Source: Branchipolynoe longqiensis
Taxonomy: Eukaryota > Annelida > Polychaeta > Phyllodocida > Polynoidae
Reading direction: 5' to 3'
Length of the DNA: 64,000 bases
NCBI GenBank assembly: GCA_030323885.1
Contig: CM059187.1
Span: 122,479,593-122,543,592 of the forward strand
The notes below the pieces were generated by a model, which was not told where the DNA came from, made no database searches, and saw only the letters and a list, made by a program, of their open reading frames with translations. This document shows positions 41,485 through 51,775 of this stretch, one piece after another; the stretch's first letter is position 1; the number at the start of each line of letters is the position of its first letter. A program made the position numbers and the translations under genes.

Positions 41485-41661
41485 TGCATAATAATGATAT
41501 GAGTATAATAGCCAGGAATATCCCTCCTGCTCCCCAGCCCTCCCCGAGTCATCGACAGCTGGGAGTCTGGACTAGTCATCTACTACTCCAGCCTAGTCAA
41601 CCTCAGCCCCATTCGTGGCACCACCCGCTTCACACTACTAACAACACCTCACTGTACACTC

Positions 41662-41663
<2 letters not shown>
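41483..41663 (+). repeat. TA-flanked module, diverged
   Basis: CATAATAATGATATGAGTAT, AATAGCCAGGAATATC, then CATTCGTGGCACCACCCG. Both borders are TA tracts. Confidence 0.5.

Positions 41664-41708
<45 letters not shown>
41664..41708 (+). repeat. (TA)n tract
   Basis: About 22 TA units. Confidence 0.95.
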
Positions 41709-41714
<6 letters not shown>

Positions 41715-41812
41715 TTGCCACTCACAATGTATACATTCATATTTGACCGTCCCGACGGGTCTCTAGGCTATAACCGCCAAACGCAGCTGGCGTACAGTGC
41801 TTAGAACCCCTC

Positions 41813-41827
41813 ACAGGTGGCGCCAGT
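41813..41827 (+). promoter_or_regulatory. CTCF-like word in a module-like segment
   Basis: CACAGGTGGCGCCAG, in DNA without a window relative except the GGTGGCGCCA core. Confidence 0.25.
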
Positions 41828-41871
41828 GTAGCCAATACTGTACTACACAGGGTCAGTTTGCTAGGATACAG

Positions 41872-42232
41872 TTAAAGCTGCATAGTCCGATGAAATATCA
41901 AATTTTCAAAACCAAACCAATTATCTAGATTTGATTTTACATATCTAACTTAGATTACTGATGCACTTATTAAGCATGTGTTTCTGCGTAGAATGCAATA
42001 CTGAGTCAATTTAACAGAACCTGTTACTGCAGAAGTCTATGGTGTCAGAGTTTTGGCAAGCTGGCCAAAACTAATTTTCCATGTTGCACTCAAAATATGT
42101 CATAAGTTTCCCATTTAAAATAAAAGTAACTTTGAACTAATGTAAAGTAGATAGATACTAGTGATTGATGTAATATATTTTTATCTCAGAAAAAATACAG
42201 AAATTCAAAACCATCGGACTATGCAACTTTAA
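41872..42232 (-). mobile_element. MITE-D, full length
   Basis: TTAAAGCTGCATAGTCCGAT to CATCGGACTATGCAACTTTAA. The central palindrome has one change (TTTTGGCAAGCTGGCCAAAA). Confidence 0.93.
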
Positions 42233-42603
42233 TATACTATTACATAGTGAACTGAAGATAGATAGTGCCCTTGTCTATATTCCCATAATAGATTATAGAG
42301 CACATATATAGTTGTTACTGAAAGTTATTCCTGATGATTGTTCAGTCAATTGCACTAAATGCACTTCTTGATGTATGGTTTGAACGTGAGAAGGAATGAC
42401 GGTTGGTCACGATTAGCAGGAGGCGGGAAGGAGAGAATGAACAGGCTGTGGTTATTTATATCCACATAATAAATTATGTAGTAGATAATCTGCATTTCTG
42501 AAATATCTTTGGCCTACACTAACCATTAAGCATCACTTTGCTCCTATTTTCTGTGAGTGAGAACTGGTAAATCTATTATTATGTGTATGTATACACACAC
42601 AAA
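42233..42603. other. Unassigned DNA
   Basis: No feature is recognised. Confidence 0.3.
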
Positions 42604-42830
42604 GAGTTCAGGCGCAAAACGACGTAGACGCCAATCGAATGGAGATAAACATTGGAATCAAACCTTTGAAAAGTTTTTTTTTTTTATTCTGCCACTTTTA
42701 TTCATTGCTTCAGAACAATGTGATCATATGAAAAATGGAATTCATGAGCCTTAAAATTATTTTCAGGCAAAAATCTGTTATTTTAACTGCATTGTTGGAT
42801 TGACGTTTATGTGGTTTTGCGCCTGAACTC
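42604..42830 (+). mobile_element. MITE-M, full length
   Basis: GAGTTCAGGCGCAAAAC at both ends (inverted). The similarity extends about 30 bp inward (GACGTAGACGCCAATC versus CACATAAACGTCAATC). There is an internal T-run at 42677-42689. Confidence 0.9.
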
Positions 42831-42880
42831 GTCCATATATATATATTATGTGTGTGTATATGTTTGTATATACACATGTA

Positions 42881-43062
42881 TACAGTAACATCTCCCTAAC
42901 CGACCACCTTCACAGATCGACCCCTCCCCTGTATCGATCGCTTTATTTGGGTCCCAACACTACCATTGCAACCATACACTAAATCTGTAAACCGACCACC
43001 TCCCTAAATGGACCACTCAAAGTCGGTTACAAGGTCGGTCGATTTAGAGAGGTTTTACTGTA
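42881..43062 (+). mobile_element. MITE-E, full length
   Basis: From TACAGTAACATCTCCCTAAC to AGAGAGGTTTTACTGTA, 182 bp with TA borders. Interior ATCGATCGCTTTATTTGGGT and AACCGACCACCTCCCTAAAT. Confidence 0.9.
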
Positions 43063-43076
43063 TATATATATATATA

Positions 43077-43106
<30 letters not shown>
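43063..43106 (+). repeat. (TA)n tract between two MITE-E copies
   Basis: TA run with one AATTA interruption. Confidence 0.92.
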
Positions 43107-43111
<5 letters not shown>

Positions 43112-43284
43112 AACCTCTCTATACCGACCGCTCCACAGATTGACCACTCCCCTATATCGATCACTTTATTTGGGTCCCAAAAATACCATTGTAAGAATAT
43201 TCTAGCACTCTAAACCGACCACCTCCCTAAATGGACCACTTAAAGTCGGTCCCATGGTCGGTCCATTTAGAGAGGTTTTACTGA
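43107..43284 (+). mobile_element. MITE-E, full length
   Basis: Begins TAGTAAACCTCTCTATACCG, ends AGAGAGGTTTTACTGA. Same orientation as its neighbour 45 bp upstream, so the pair may come from two insertions into one TA tract. Confidence 0.88.
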
Positions 43285-43329
43285 ATATATATATATACAT
43301 GTGTGTATATATAGGCGTGCATGTACACA

Positions 43330-43590
43330 TATGGTGATCCTGGCCGAGTCAAACCAATGACTTACGACACTGATGCCTGCCATTATCTAATCTAGTCTGG
43401 TTCTGGGAATTAATAGTACCGAATTGTTAGATATCAGGATGTGACTAAGTAGAGGATCGATAGCAGATGTGGGGCGGTACTGTTGTTAAGTCACCACATG
43501 ATTGCGTGCTATCACAAGTTGATACCTATCCTGATATGACCAGAGCTGGTGCTAGGACATAAATCCCCCTTACCAACAATTTAATTTGAA
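43330..43590 (+). mobile_element. SINE-B, head missing, diverged
   Basis: GAGTCAAACCAATGACTTAC, GGGGCGGTACTGTTGTTAAG, ATCACAAGTTGATACC, TATCCTGATATGACC. Confidence 0.78.
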
Positions 43591-43679
43591 AAGAAAGAAA
43601 AAATGTAACACACAAAAAACACACCCCATATATATGTCAAGAAGCTGGTAAGTCATATTGTATAGATAGCAAATGCTAG

Positions 43680-43930
43680 TCGGGGTTCACGCAAATCCAT
43701 CTGACTGTGATGGCTGACGGGATCTGCAGCGCTGGCGTCCGTCAGGCTCACGTGATGGTTGAGGGCGGTAACGGACAGGCGCTTTTATTATATGTGTTCC
43801 ATAGGCATGGCAGGGCCTGCTGGTAATACTACTAACAATAGACGGTAGCGCCCCCTGCACGTGTCGCCGCACGTGTCTCGCCCCACACCGGCTTCACTAA
43901 CAAATCACCGCCAAGATGAGTGGCTTACTG
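43680..43930. promoter_or_regulatory. CpG-bearing segment with a reverse CTCF-like word
   Basis: GTAGCGCCCCCTGCAC at 43845-43860 is, in reverse, GTGCAGGGGGCGCTAC. Two CACGTG E-boxes lie at 43858-43876. No gene is seen. Confidence 0.3.
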
Positions 43931-43934
43931 CCCT

Positions 43935-43972
<38 letters not shown>

Positions 43973-44400
43973 TGGTATACATATTTATATATACATATAA
44001 GCCCTTATACGAGTATCATAAGCCAGAAGATTCATCTACTCCCCCAGCCACTACGTCATTGGCTCGTCACCTACTCAGTAGGTCATCTTCTGGTTCCTCA
44101 TGAGCTGAGCACGTGGCGCCACCTACTCGCCCACGCCTCAGTCCCCCTGCATTCACTCACTGTACCACCGAATTTGTTATATATATGTCACTTCCAACCA
44201 CGTCATCTGCAATGTTACCATGCAATCCTTGTCATTTCATATATGTATATATACTGTGTAAGCCATTATACGAGAATAATAAGCTGGAAGAGCCCATCTA
44301 TTCCCTAGCCACCAAGTCGTTGGCTGCTTAGCTCTATTCATTAGTTCATATACTGATATAACCATATATATATATATATATATATTTATAGACCGGAAAT
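43931..44400 (+). repeat. Two further TA-flanked modules
   Basis: AAGCCCTTATACGAGTATCA (about 43998) and AGCCATTATACGAGAATAAT (about 44260) each follow TA runs. The first continues to ACGTGGCGCCACCTACTCGC at 44111. Both share AAGAxxCATCTAxTCCC and AGCCACxA.GTC.TTGGCT. Confidence 0.65.
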
Positions 44401-44499
44401 GAATACTCATGTCAGGCGTTATAACATAAGGCTATAGTATGAACTGGGCATGACATGATTGGTTATGATATATACTTCTGGTTGTGTCTGTGCCCTCGG

Positions 44500-44828
44500 A
44501 TGTGTAGCGGCTGTGTAGCGGCTGTGTAGGGCCCGGGTAGGGGACGTGTAGCGAACGTGTAATCGACATGTAGGCAAAGTCTAGTGGGCGTATAGCGGAC
44601 GTATCCTACGGTATAGCGGGGGGTGTAGCGGATGTTTATGTAGTGGATATGTAGCGGATATGTAGCGGAGTGTAGCGGATGTGTAGCGGATGTGTAACGG
44701 ATGTGTAACGGATGTGAAGCATACGTGCAGGCGAAGTGTATCGGACGTATATCGGACGAGTATCGGACGTGTAGCGGACGTGTAGCAGACGCATAGCGGG
44801 CGTGTAGCGGACGTGTAGCGTCTGTATC
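44500..44828 (+). repeat. ~12-bp minisatellite
   Basis: GTGTAGCGGACG/GTGTAGCGGATG units with many variants, about 27 units. Confidence 0.93.
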
Positions 44829-44859
44829 TTTGCTCAGTCCTTATTGTTCACTGCCTTGT

Positions 44860-45110
44860 TAGCAATGCCGCTAAACGTTGGCGGGAATGACCTGCGCTGC
44901 TTTTGTCCCCCCGACTCCGACCTACTTACTTCGCCGGTACCCACCTGCCGGCACGCGCCCACGCCGAGCACCAGCCTGACTCAGTGCCGGGAACCAGCGG
45001 CAGGCCACCGGAACAGGCGGCATCCCGGGAAGCCACTCCGTTGCCGCCGGCGACCTCTTGCGGTGCAGCGCCTCACCCCCTCCCACCGTCCCACCCTCCC
45101 ACTTGCCCCC
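44860..45110. promoter_or_regulatory. CpG-rich island with E2F-like word
   Basis: TTGGCGGGAA at 44878-44887 equals a classical E2F site. CpG is dense to about 45075 (TTGCCGCCGGCGACC). Frames of 129-151 aa (44844-45299 and 44903-45292) start here and end in the Pro-rich C tract. I see no domain and do not call them genes, though a first exon here is conceivable. Confidence 0.35.
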
Positions 45111-45290
45111 CCCCCCCGTCCGCCCCATCTACTCCACCACCATCCCCACCCTCCCGCCTCCACCCTGCCCCCTCCATTCCACCCCCTCGCCACCCTCGCA
45201 CCTGCCCCCCACCCTCCCGCCCTCTCCACTTCACCCCCCTCGCCACCCCTCGCCGCCCATCACTGCTCCTCGCTCGCCGCCACCGCCCGT
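45111..45290 (+). repeat. C-rich tract
   Basis: CCACCCTCCCAC words and a C12 run (45105-45116). Confidence 0.75.
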
Positions 45291-45342
45291 AGACACTGAC
45301 AAAGCGCTATGGAAAGTACCTCATTTATCGCCCACCCCCTAA

Positions 45343-45395
45343 GTCACGTGGGCAGGAAATTACTCTGCGCATGACAGGAGGCGGGGAGCATCATG
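45343..45395 (+). promoter_or_regulatory. Compact promoter-type motif cluster
   Basis: TCACGTGG (E-box, 45344-45351), CAGGAAAT (ETS-like), TGCGCATG (NRF1 half-site, 45366-45373) and GAGGCGGGGAG (Sp1-like, about 45378-45388) occur within 50 bp. About 100 bp downstream a TTTCTTTTTGTCTCTCTAG word (AG at 45493-45494) resembles a 3' splice site. No TATA box. No coding exon could be tied to it. Confidence 0.35.
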
Positions 45396-45517
45396 TGGGA
45401 ACCTTGGATGAGGGCTTTTTGAGCAGCTCGAGGGTGCTCCCGGTGATTTGTGGTGGGCGTTGAGTGACGTATGTGTTTCTTTTTGTCTCTCTAGGCAACA
45501 TAACTCGCTTCCAGTGT

Positions 45518-45655
45518 CATTCTCCATCCTCCATCCTCTATCCCCCATCCCCCATTCTCCATCTTCCATTCTCTATCCTCCATTCTCCAGCCTCCAGCCT
45601 CCAGCCTCCAGCCTCTATACCCCATCCTCCAACCTCCATCCCCTGCCGCGCCTTC
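45518..45655 (+). repeat. CCATCCTC/CCAGCCTC minisatellite
   Basis: 7-14-bp units such as CATCCTC and CAGCCTC. Both strands have open frames (131 aa forward) caused by the repeat. Confidence 0.85.
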
Positions 45656-46478
45656 CCAGTTAGCCTTACATTGTGTCAGGTCAGACACAAGACAGCTGCT
45701 TCCAGCTGTTTGCTTGCTCCCTCTCCTTCTGCTCCATCTCCAATCCTCGCAGAAACTGTGAATGTGTTCTTTTCTTTCGTAGGGATTATAATATTATTGT
45801 TCATTCGCTATATAACGCTGCATCTAGACAGTGAGAAATTAACCCTAAGTTATTGCTGAACCTGGGAGTAAATTTATCTCTATACGACTTGTGAAAATAG
45901 GAGAGAGTGATCTCAGATTTACATCTGCCATATGGAGGCATTGGTACAAACTACTGTTTGTAGACCAACATTTTGAGCATGCTTCGTATTGGAGTATCCA
46001 TACAATTACTTCTATGTTATTCACATTTATTTTTATATCTGCCTACTATGGACCAAATTATGTAACTACCAAAATGCTCAGTGTGAAATAAAGAATTAAA
46101 GTGAATTGAATATACAGCTTTATATGCATATTTATATATGTATCTATATATATTTCTATGTAGCGTTATCCATATCTATGGGCATGCACTGAAATGTGCA
46201 TTACTGTAGAGAACATATCCGTATACATACAGCTGGAGAAATGCATACACATACATATGCGTATATATTTCCCTATGTTCATCTACCTATACACTGATAC
46301 AGAGTGCATGAGGAATCATGCCAATCATATTTTCTCCATGCAGCCAACCATTATGGTATCCTTGCTGTTACTTCCTTTGTGCTTTATAGCTTATTCTATC
46401 TGTGAATTACTATGTTGTAGATACCGTATGACAATTGCTGTAATGTTGGCATTATTTTACGTTTACATACTGAATTAG
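45656..46478. other. Unassigned DNA, AT-rich to the right
   Basis: Frames of 66-94 aa with hydrophobic stretches have no recognised homology by eye. Confidence 0.35.
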
Positions 46479-46842
46479 TAAAGCTGCATAGTCCGATGGT
46501 TTGGAATATCTCTGATTTTTCTAAGATAAATATATATTAAATTGATTGTTTTAGCATTCTTTACTTTAGCTTGAAGTGTGTTTTATCTTAAATGGCTAAG
46601 TTTTGAGATATTCGAAGTGCGTCAAATTAGATATTCGAATTAGTTTTGGCAAGCGTGCCAGAACTCTGACACCGTAGGCTTCAGCAGTAACAGGTTCTAT
46701 TAAATTGACCCAGTATTCCCTTCTGTGCATCAAGAATTGCTTAACAAGAGCACGGGTAACTAAGTTCGATATGTAGAATCAAATTAAGATTTAAAATATT
46801 TAATTTAAATGTTGATGCCTTAAGCAGACTATGCAGCTTTAA
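46479..46842 (+). mobile_element. MITE-D, full length, diverged right half
   Basis: TAAAGCTGCATAGTCCGATG to GACTATGCAGCTTTAA. The palindrome is altered (TTTTGGCAAGCGTGCCAGAA). Confidence 0.9.
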
Positions 46843-47709
46843 CATACTGGAGTATTAATGTAAACCAGTGCAGTAGTCTTAGCAGAACTAAGCTTGGTAG
46901 GAGTGTGCCATTCTTCAACGCATGGGTCTAGATATTCACCTTAAGTATGGCAGGATGGTGAGCGAACAGTGTAAAGTAGTACATGTTCAAATGGGCTAGG
47001 TTTACAACGTTCATTCCAATGAGGGAATTATCAGCTCCTTCTAGAACTAGTAAAAGACATCTTATATATATGCGCAGGAGTAACTCAAAGTACCTCCAAG
47101 TAGTGCAGCCTATCCATCAGGAAACTGAAGCTCAGACGCAGCATGTCGGGTCACAGCTACAGCTTAGACGGTAGAAGAGGAGTGAGTGGATTGGTAGATT
47201 GCGTGTGTGTGTTAATGAGGTGGTGATTACATACCCACCATAATTCAGGACACAAGACGGAACTACATAGTATGGAAATTTATTAGACTGAGCAAGGAAC
47301 AAGTCAATAAGGTATAGCGTACAGGAAGTCAATAATCAGGTATCAATCAATATCAAATGGGAACAAGTATGTCTGAAGTCTCTGCATGACCCGGGCCTCA
47401 ACCCTTATTGTTCGAAGTCATTAAAGTAGGGTCGGGTGGGGCGGTGAGAAAAGGGGTCGTGCTGGTCCGGCATCTGGAGGAGGAGTGCCGATGGGGCGGT
47501 TGGGGGGGCAGAAGTGATGTCAGAGACGGTTCACCGGGTACAGGCGGCGGCTCCGGCGCGCATGCCGGTGTTGCCACCTGGAGTTAAACAAGATGGGTGC
47601 CTATGAATAAAAGGGGGGAGGGGGGGGGTATAGCGTTAATCGGGTGGAATAGGGGAGGAGTCTGTTCGACTCGATCCCGAATTACCCATATTGCCAAAGC
47701 AACAGAAAT
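46843..47709. other. Unassigned DNA
   Basis: Mostly unique. CpG rises at 47440-47580 (GGCGGCGGCTCCGGCGCGCA) and a G run lies at 47614-47628. No gene is supported. Confidence 0.35.
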
Positions 47710-47925
47710 CAGGCTGCCAACACCATGACCTGATATCCCACTCAGTCACATTATCCTGAAACTGAGTTAACCAGTTCTTGCCCTATCTTATTAATGCTGA
47801 GCGCAAGGCTAGTAAGCGACTAATAAGCAATATCAAGTCATTAATTTGACTCGACCGGGAACCGACCTCCCGACCTTCCCCACGCGAAGCCTGCGCTCTG
47901 CCGATTCGGCCACTGCACCCGGTGT
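47710..47925 (-). mobile_element. SINE-B, short head, 3' end missing
   Basis: In reverse: GGCCGAATCGGCAGAGCGCA, GAAGGTCGGGAGGTCGGTTC, then the body through AGGTCATGGTGTTGGCAGCC. A very readable example of the short head. Confidence 0.88.
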
Positions 47926-48185
47926 ATGACACTATATCAACTCCATGCAAGATATGGGCATTGCGTCATCTTCCAGAGATATTAGCACACAATAAAGCAT
48001 TATTATGTTGTTCTTTTAACACTTCTAATCCTACCTGCATGTCCCTGCATGTTTTTGGATTTTAATTACAAGAACGCACTGGCTATTCGCAGAGCTACGC
48101 ATCACGGTCTTCACCCGACTCTCGCAGTATCCGTTACTCTTTGCTTTGCTGTGGGCCACTTTTAGAGGTAGTAACAATCATGTAA

Positions 48186-48535
48186 ATGTTTGTTTGTTGT
48201 TGGTTTCTGTCCTAGCAACATCTAAGGTCATATGAGGATGGGTACCGACTCGTGACAGTGCGCACTCATGGCGATTGTATAGTGCTGCCCCACTGGGAGA
48301 CCAGGCTGCCAGCAACATGACCTGATATCCCACATAATCACATTGTCCTGATGCTGAGCCAAGCAGTCCTCGCTCTATCCTAATAATGCCGAGTGCCTGG
48401 CTAGAAGGTGACAAGTATCAATTTATCATTGGTTTGACTTGACCAGGGTTTGAACCCACACACCCATGTGTTTGGAACCCCCTATGTCCGCAAACAGGAG
48501 ACGGACACTTAACTGATTCGGCCATCCCGTCATGT
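48186..48535 (-). mobile_element. SINE-B, long head, near complete
   Basis: In reverse it starts GACGGGATGGCCGAATCAGT and ends with the CTAGGACAGAAACCAAC tail. A ~20-bp insertion (CAAACACATGGGTGTG region) extends the anticodon/variable arm. Confidence 0.88.
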
Positions 48536-48539
48536 AGAT

Positions 48540-49075
48540 GAAATGTTCTTCTTCATCTGGGTCTTCAAATCTTTTGAATCTGTCAAACCAAGTTTAATGG
48601 AAAATTTCTCAATAACATTTGACGATATTCATCTTTAAAACTACAATACCACATTCATTTTCACATATCTGTTTTCTATCCATTGGCCAATTTTCATGAA
48701 GATTGAGTGATGATCACTTGATAATAAGTACACTCTCAGCAATTCCCAGAGCAGCTCTGCAAATAATAAGCATTCTTCCGCTAATTCGCAGAGCAAAGAG
48801 CTCTGCGAATAGTCTCGTCCTTACAAGAAATGGTATCACACTTTGATGACTCAGCATTTTCCATTCGCGGTGGGGGAGTCTCCATAGGACGTGTATATCC
48901 AATAAAAGCCCCAGTAACTGGATGTTTATCAGATTTCTTTTTTTGAATGTCATCAATGCCCTTTGATACTGTGCAGGTAAATGTAATGTAAATGTAATGT
49001 AAAGCAACATTCTGCCTATGTATGGGCATTTCCATCCATATTATTGATTTCTAGGAGGATTTAATCTATTGGGGA
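48540..49075. other. Unassigned DNA with a short perfect hairpin
   Basis: ATTCGCAGAGC and GCTCTGCGAAT form an 11-bp stem around a 5-nt loop at 48784-48810. A similar CTATTCGCAGAGCT word lies at 48083. No gene is supported. Confidence 0.45.
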
Positions 49076-49130
49076 TCCGTCCTGATATGACCTTATATTT
49101 TGCCAGGACGTAAATCTCCAACAACCAACC
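49076..49130 (+). mobile_element. SINE-B 3' end only
   Basis: CCGTCCTGATATGACCTTAT, GCCAGGACGTAAATCTCC, AACAACCAACCAA. Confidence 0.78.
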
Positions 49131-49270
49131 AATCTGTTCGGGATAAATAATTTATTCATTGTGGTGTTAATAGCAGGGTGGCCGTTATATCGAGTTGATT
49201 GCCACATGAGGTGGTACTGTTATCTAACTTAGGGCACTGTGTAAATTAAAGGATTCGGGTCCTTGACAAG

Positions 49271-49387
49271 TACAATAAAACCTCCAACCGGTCACCTCCA
49301 CAAATCGACAACTCCCCTATATCGATCGCTTTATTTGGGTCCCACCAAGACCATTGCTACATATTCTAGCTCCATAAACCGACGGTT
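49271..49387 (+). mobile_element. MITE-E, right end missing
   Basis: TACAATAAAACCTCCAACCG, ATCGATCGCTTTATTTGGGT, TAAACCGACGG, then unrelated G-rich DNA. Confidence 0.8.
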
Positions 49388-49560
49388 CGGTGGACGGGAG
49401 AGAAAGGGGGTTGTTTGGGCAAATAATCATCCAGTGGGTCATCTGGAAACATGGGGGAGGTGTGGGGTGGAGGTGAGGTGGGTGAGTTGGGAATGTGTGT
49501 GTGGAGGGGGTTGAGTTGGGGTGGGGTGGGGGGGGGGGTGACGCGCTTAGAAGAATAAAG
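49388..49560 (+). repeat. G-rich GGTGGGGTGGAGG tract
   Basis: GGTGGGG words with a G11-12 run at 49529-49539. The reverse frame is an artefact. Confidence 0.6.
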
Positions 49561-49796
49561 AAAACATCTTTAATAAAGACACTGGCCGAATCGATAGAGC
49601 GCAGGGTTCCCATGTGGAAGGTCTGGAGTTCGATTCCCAGTCGAGTCAAAGCGATGACTTAAGCTGCGAACACACTGGACGCGTGCGTCGCGCGTGCGTC
49701 AAGTACAAGCGTGCGTCATGCAGTTCTCACGCGTAAATAGCGAACAAACTGGACACGTCTGCCACGCGTCTAAAGGCCGGTACACACCTCCCATAT

Positions 49797-50648
49797 AAAA
49801 CCCCCATTCCCCCCTCTTCCATTCCCCCCATTCCCCCCTCTTCCATTCCCCCCCATTCCCCCCTCTTCCATTCCCCCATTCCCCCTCTTCAATTCCCCTT
49901 CTTCCATTCCTCCTCTTCCATTCCCCCCTCTCCCATTCCCCCTCTTCCATTCCCCTCTCTTCCATTCCATCTCTTCCATTCCCTCCCTTTCCATTCCCTC
50001 CTCTTGTGTTCCCCTCTTGCATTCCCCCCTCTTGCGTTCCCCTCTTGCATTCCCCCTGTTGCGTTCCTCCCTGTTGCTTTCCCCCCTCTTGCGTTCCGCC
50101 CTCTTGCGTTCCCCCATCTTCCGTTCCCCCTCTTCCATTCCCCCTCTTCCATCCCTCCTCTTCCATTCCCCCCTCTCCCATTCCCCCTCTTCCATTCGCC
50201 TCTCTTCCATTCTCCCTCTTCCATTCCCCCCTCTTCCATTCCCCTCTTCCGATCCCCGTCTTCCATCCCTCCTCTTCTGTTCCCCCTCTTCCATTCCCCC
50301 TCTTCCATCCCTCTTCCATTCCCCCCTCTCCCATTCCCCCTCTTCCATTCGCCTCTCTTCCATTCTCCCTCTTCCATTCTCCCTCTTCCAATCCCCGTCT
50401 TCCGTCCCTCCTCTTCCGTTCCTCCTCTTCCATCCCTCCTCTTCTGTCCCTCCTCTTCCATTCCCCATTCTCCATCTTCCATTCCGCGTCTTGCATTCCC
50501 CATCTTGCATTCCCCATCTTCCATTCCCCATCTTCCATTCCCCATCTTCCATTCCCCCATCTTCCGTTTCCCCCTCTTGCTTTCCCCCTCTTTCATTCCC
50601 CCTTCTTGCATTCCCCTCCTCTTGCATTCCGCCTCTTTCATTTTCCAA
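49797..50648 (+). repeat. Pyrimidine arm: (TTCCATTCCCCCTC)n
   Basis: 14-15-bp units such as CCCTCTTCCATTCCC and CCCTCTTGCGTTCCC. The plus strand is nearly pure C/T with scattered A and G. Confidence 0.95.
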
Positions 50649-51664
50649 GAGGGGGAATGGAAGAAGGGGAACGAAAGAGGGGGAACAAAAGAGGGGGAAT
50701 GAAAGAGAGGAGATTGGAAGAGGGGGGAATGAAAGAGGGGGAATGAAAGATGGGGAATGAAAGAGGGGCAATGAAAGAGGGGCAATGAAAGAGGGGCAAC
50801 GAAAGAGGGGGAACGAAAGAGGGGGAACGAAAGAGGGGGAACGAAAGAGGGGGAACGAAAGAGGGGGAAAGAAAGAGGGGGAACGAAAGGGGGGGAACGA
50901 AAGGGGGGGAACGAAAGGGGGGAACGAAAGGGAGGGAACGAAAGGGGGGAACGAAAGGGGGGGAACGAAAGGGGGGAACGAAAGGGGGGGAACGAAAGGG
51001 GGAACGAAAGGGGGGAACGAAAGAGGGGGAATGAAAGAGGGGGAACGAAAGAGGGGGAACGAAAGAGGGGGAACGAAAGAGGGGGAACGAAAGAGGGGGA
51101 ACGAAAGAGGGGGAACGAAAGAGGGGGAACGAAAGAGGGGAACGAAAGAGGGGGAACGAAAGAGGGGGAACGAAAGAGGGGAACGAAAGAGGGGGAAAGA
51201 AAGAGGGGGAACGAAAGGGGGGAACGAAAGGGGGGGAACGAAAGGGGGGAACGAAAGGGAGGGAACGAAAGGGGGGAACGAAAGGGGGGGAACGAAAGGG
51301 GGGAACGAAAGGGAGGGAACGAAAGGGGGGGAACGAAAGGGGGGAACGAAAGGGGGGGAACGAAAGACGGGGAACGAAAGAGGGGGAACGAAAGAGGGGG
51401 AACGAAAGAGGGGGAACGAAAGAGGGGGAACGAAAGAGGGGGAACGAAAGAGGGGTAACGAAAGAGGGGGAACGAAAGAGGGGGAACGAAAGAGGGGGAA
51501 CGAAAGAGGGGGAACGAAAGAGGGGGAATGAAAGAGAGGAGATTGGAAGAGGGGGGAATGGAAGAGGAGGAATGGAAGAGGGGGAATGGAAGAGGAGGGA
51601 ATGGAAGAGCAGGGAATGGAAGAGGAGGGAATGGAGGAGGGGTAATGGAAGAGGGGGAATGGAA
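50649..51664 (+). repeat. Purine arm: (GAACGAAAGAGGGGG)n
   Basis: 15-bp units (14-bp variants) on the plus strand, complementary in type to the left arm. The arms meet at 50640-50655 in TTTCATTTTCCAAGAGGGGG. Blocks of AACGAAAGGGGGG units recur at about 50888 and 51209. Frames of 609 and 671 aa on the minus strand and 246-356 aa elsewhere are products of the 15-bp period. Confidence 0.95.
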
Positions 51665-51692
51665 GGACACACACATAACACACTGTGTGGTC

Positions 51693-51775
51693 GGGCAAAG
51701 TCGGGCAAAGTCGGGCAAAGTCAGGCAAAGTCAGGCAAAGTCGGGCAAAGTCGGGCAAAGTCGGGCAAATTCGGT
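51693..51775 (+). repeat. 10-bp minisatellite GTCGGGCAAA, 8 units
   Basis: GTCGGGCAAA/GTCAGGCAAA units right of the purine arm, inside the transposon. Confidence 0.92.
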
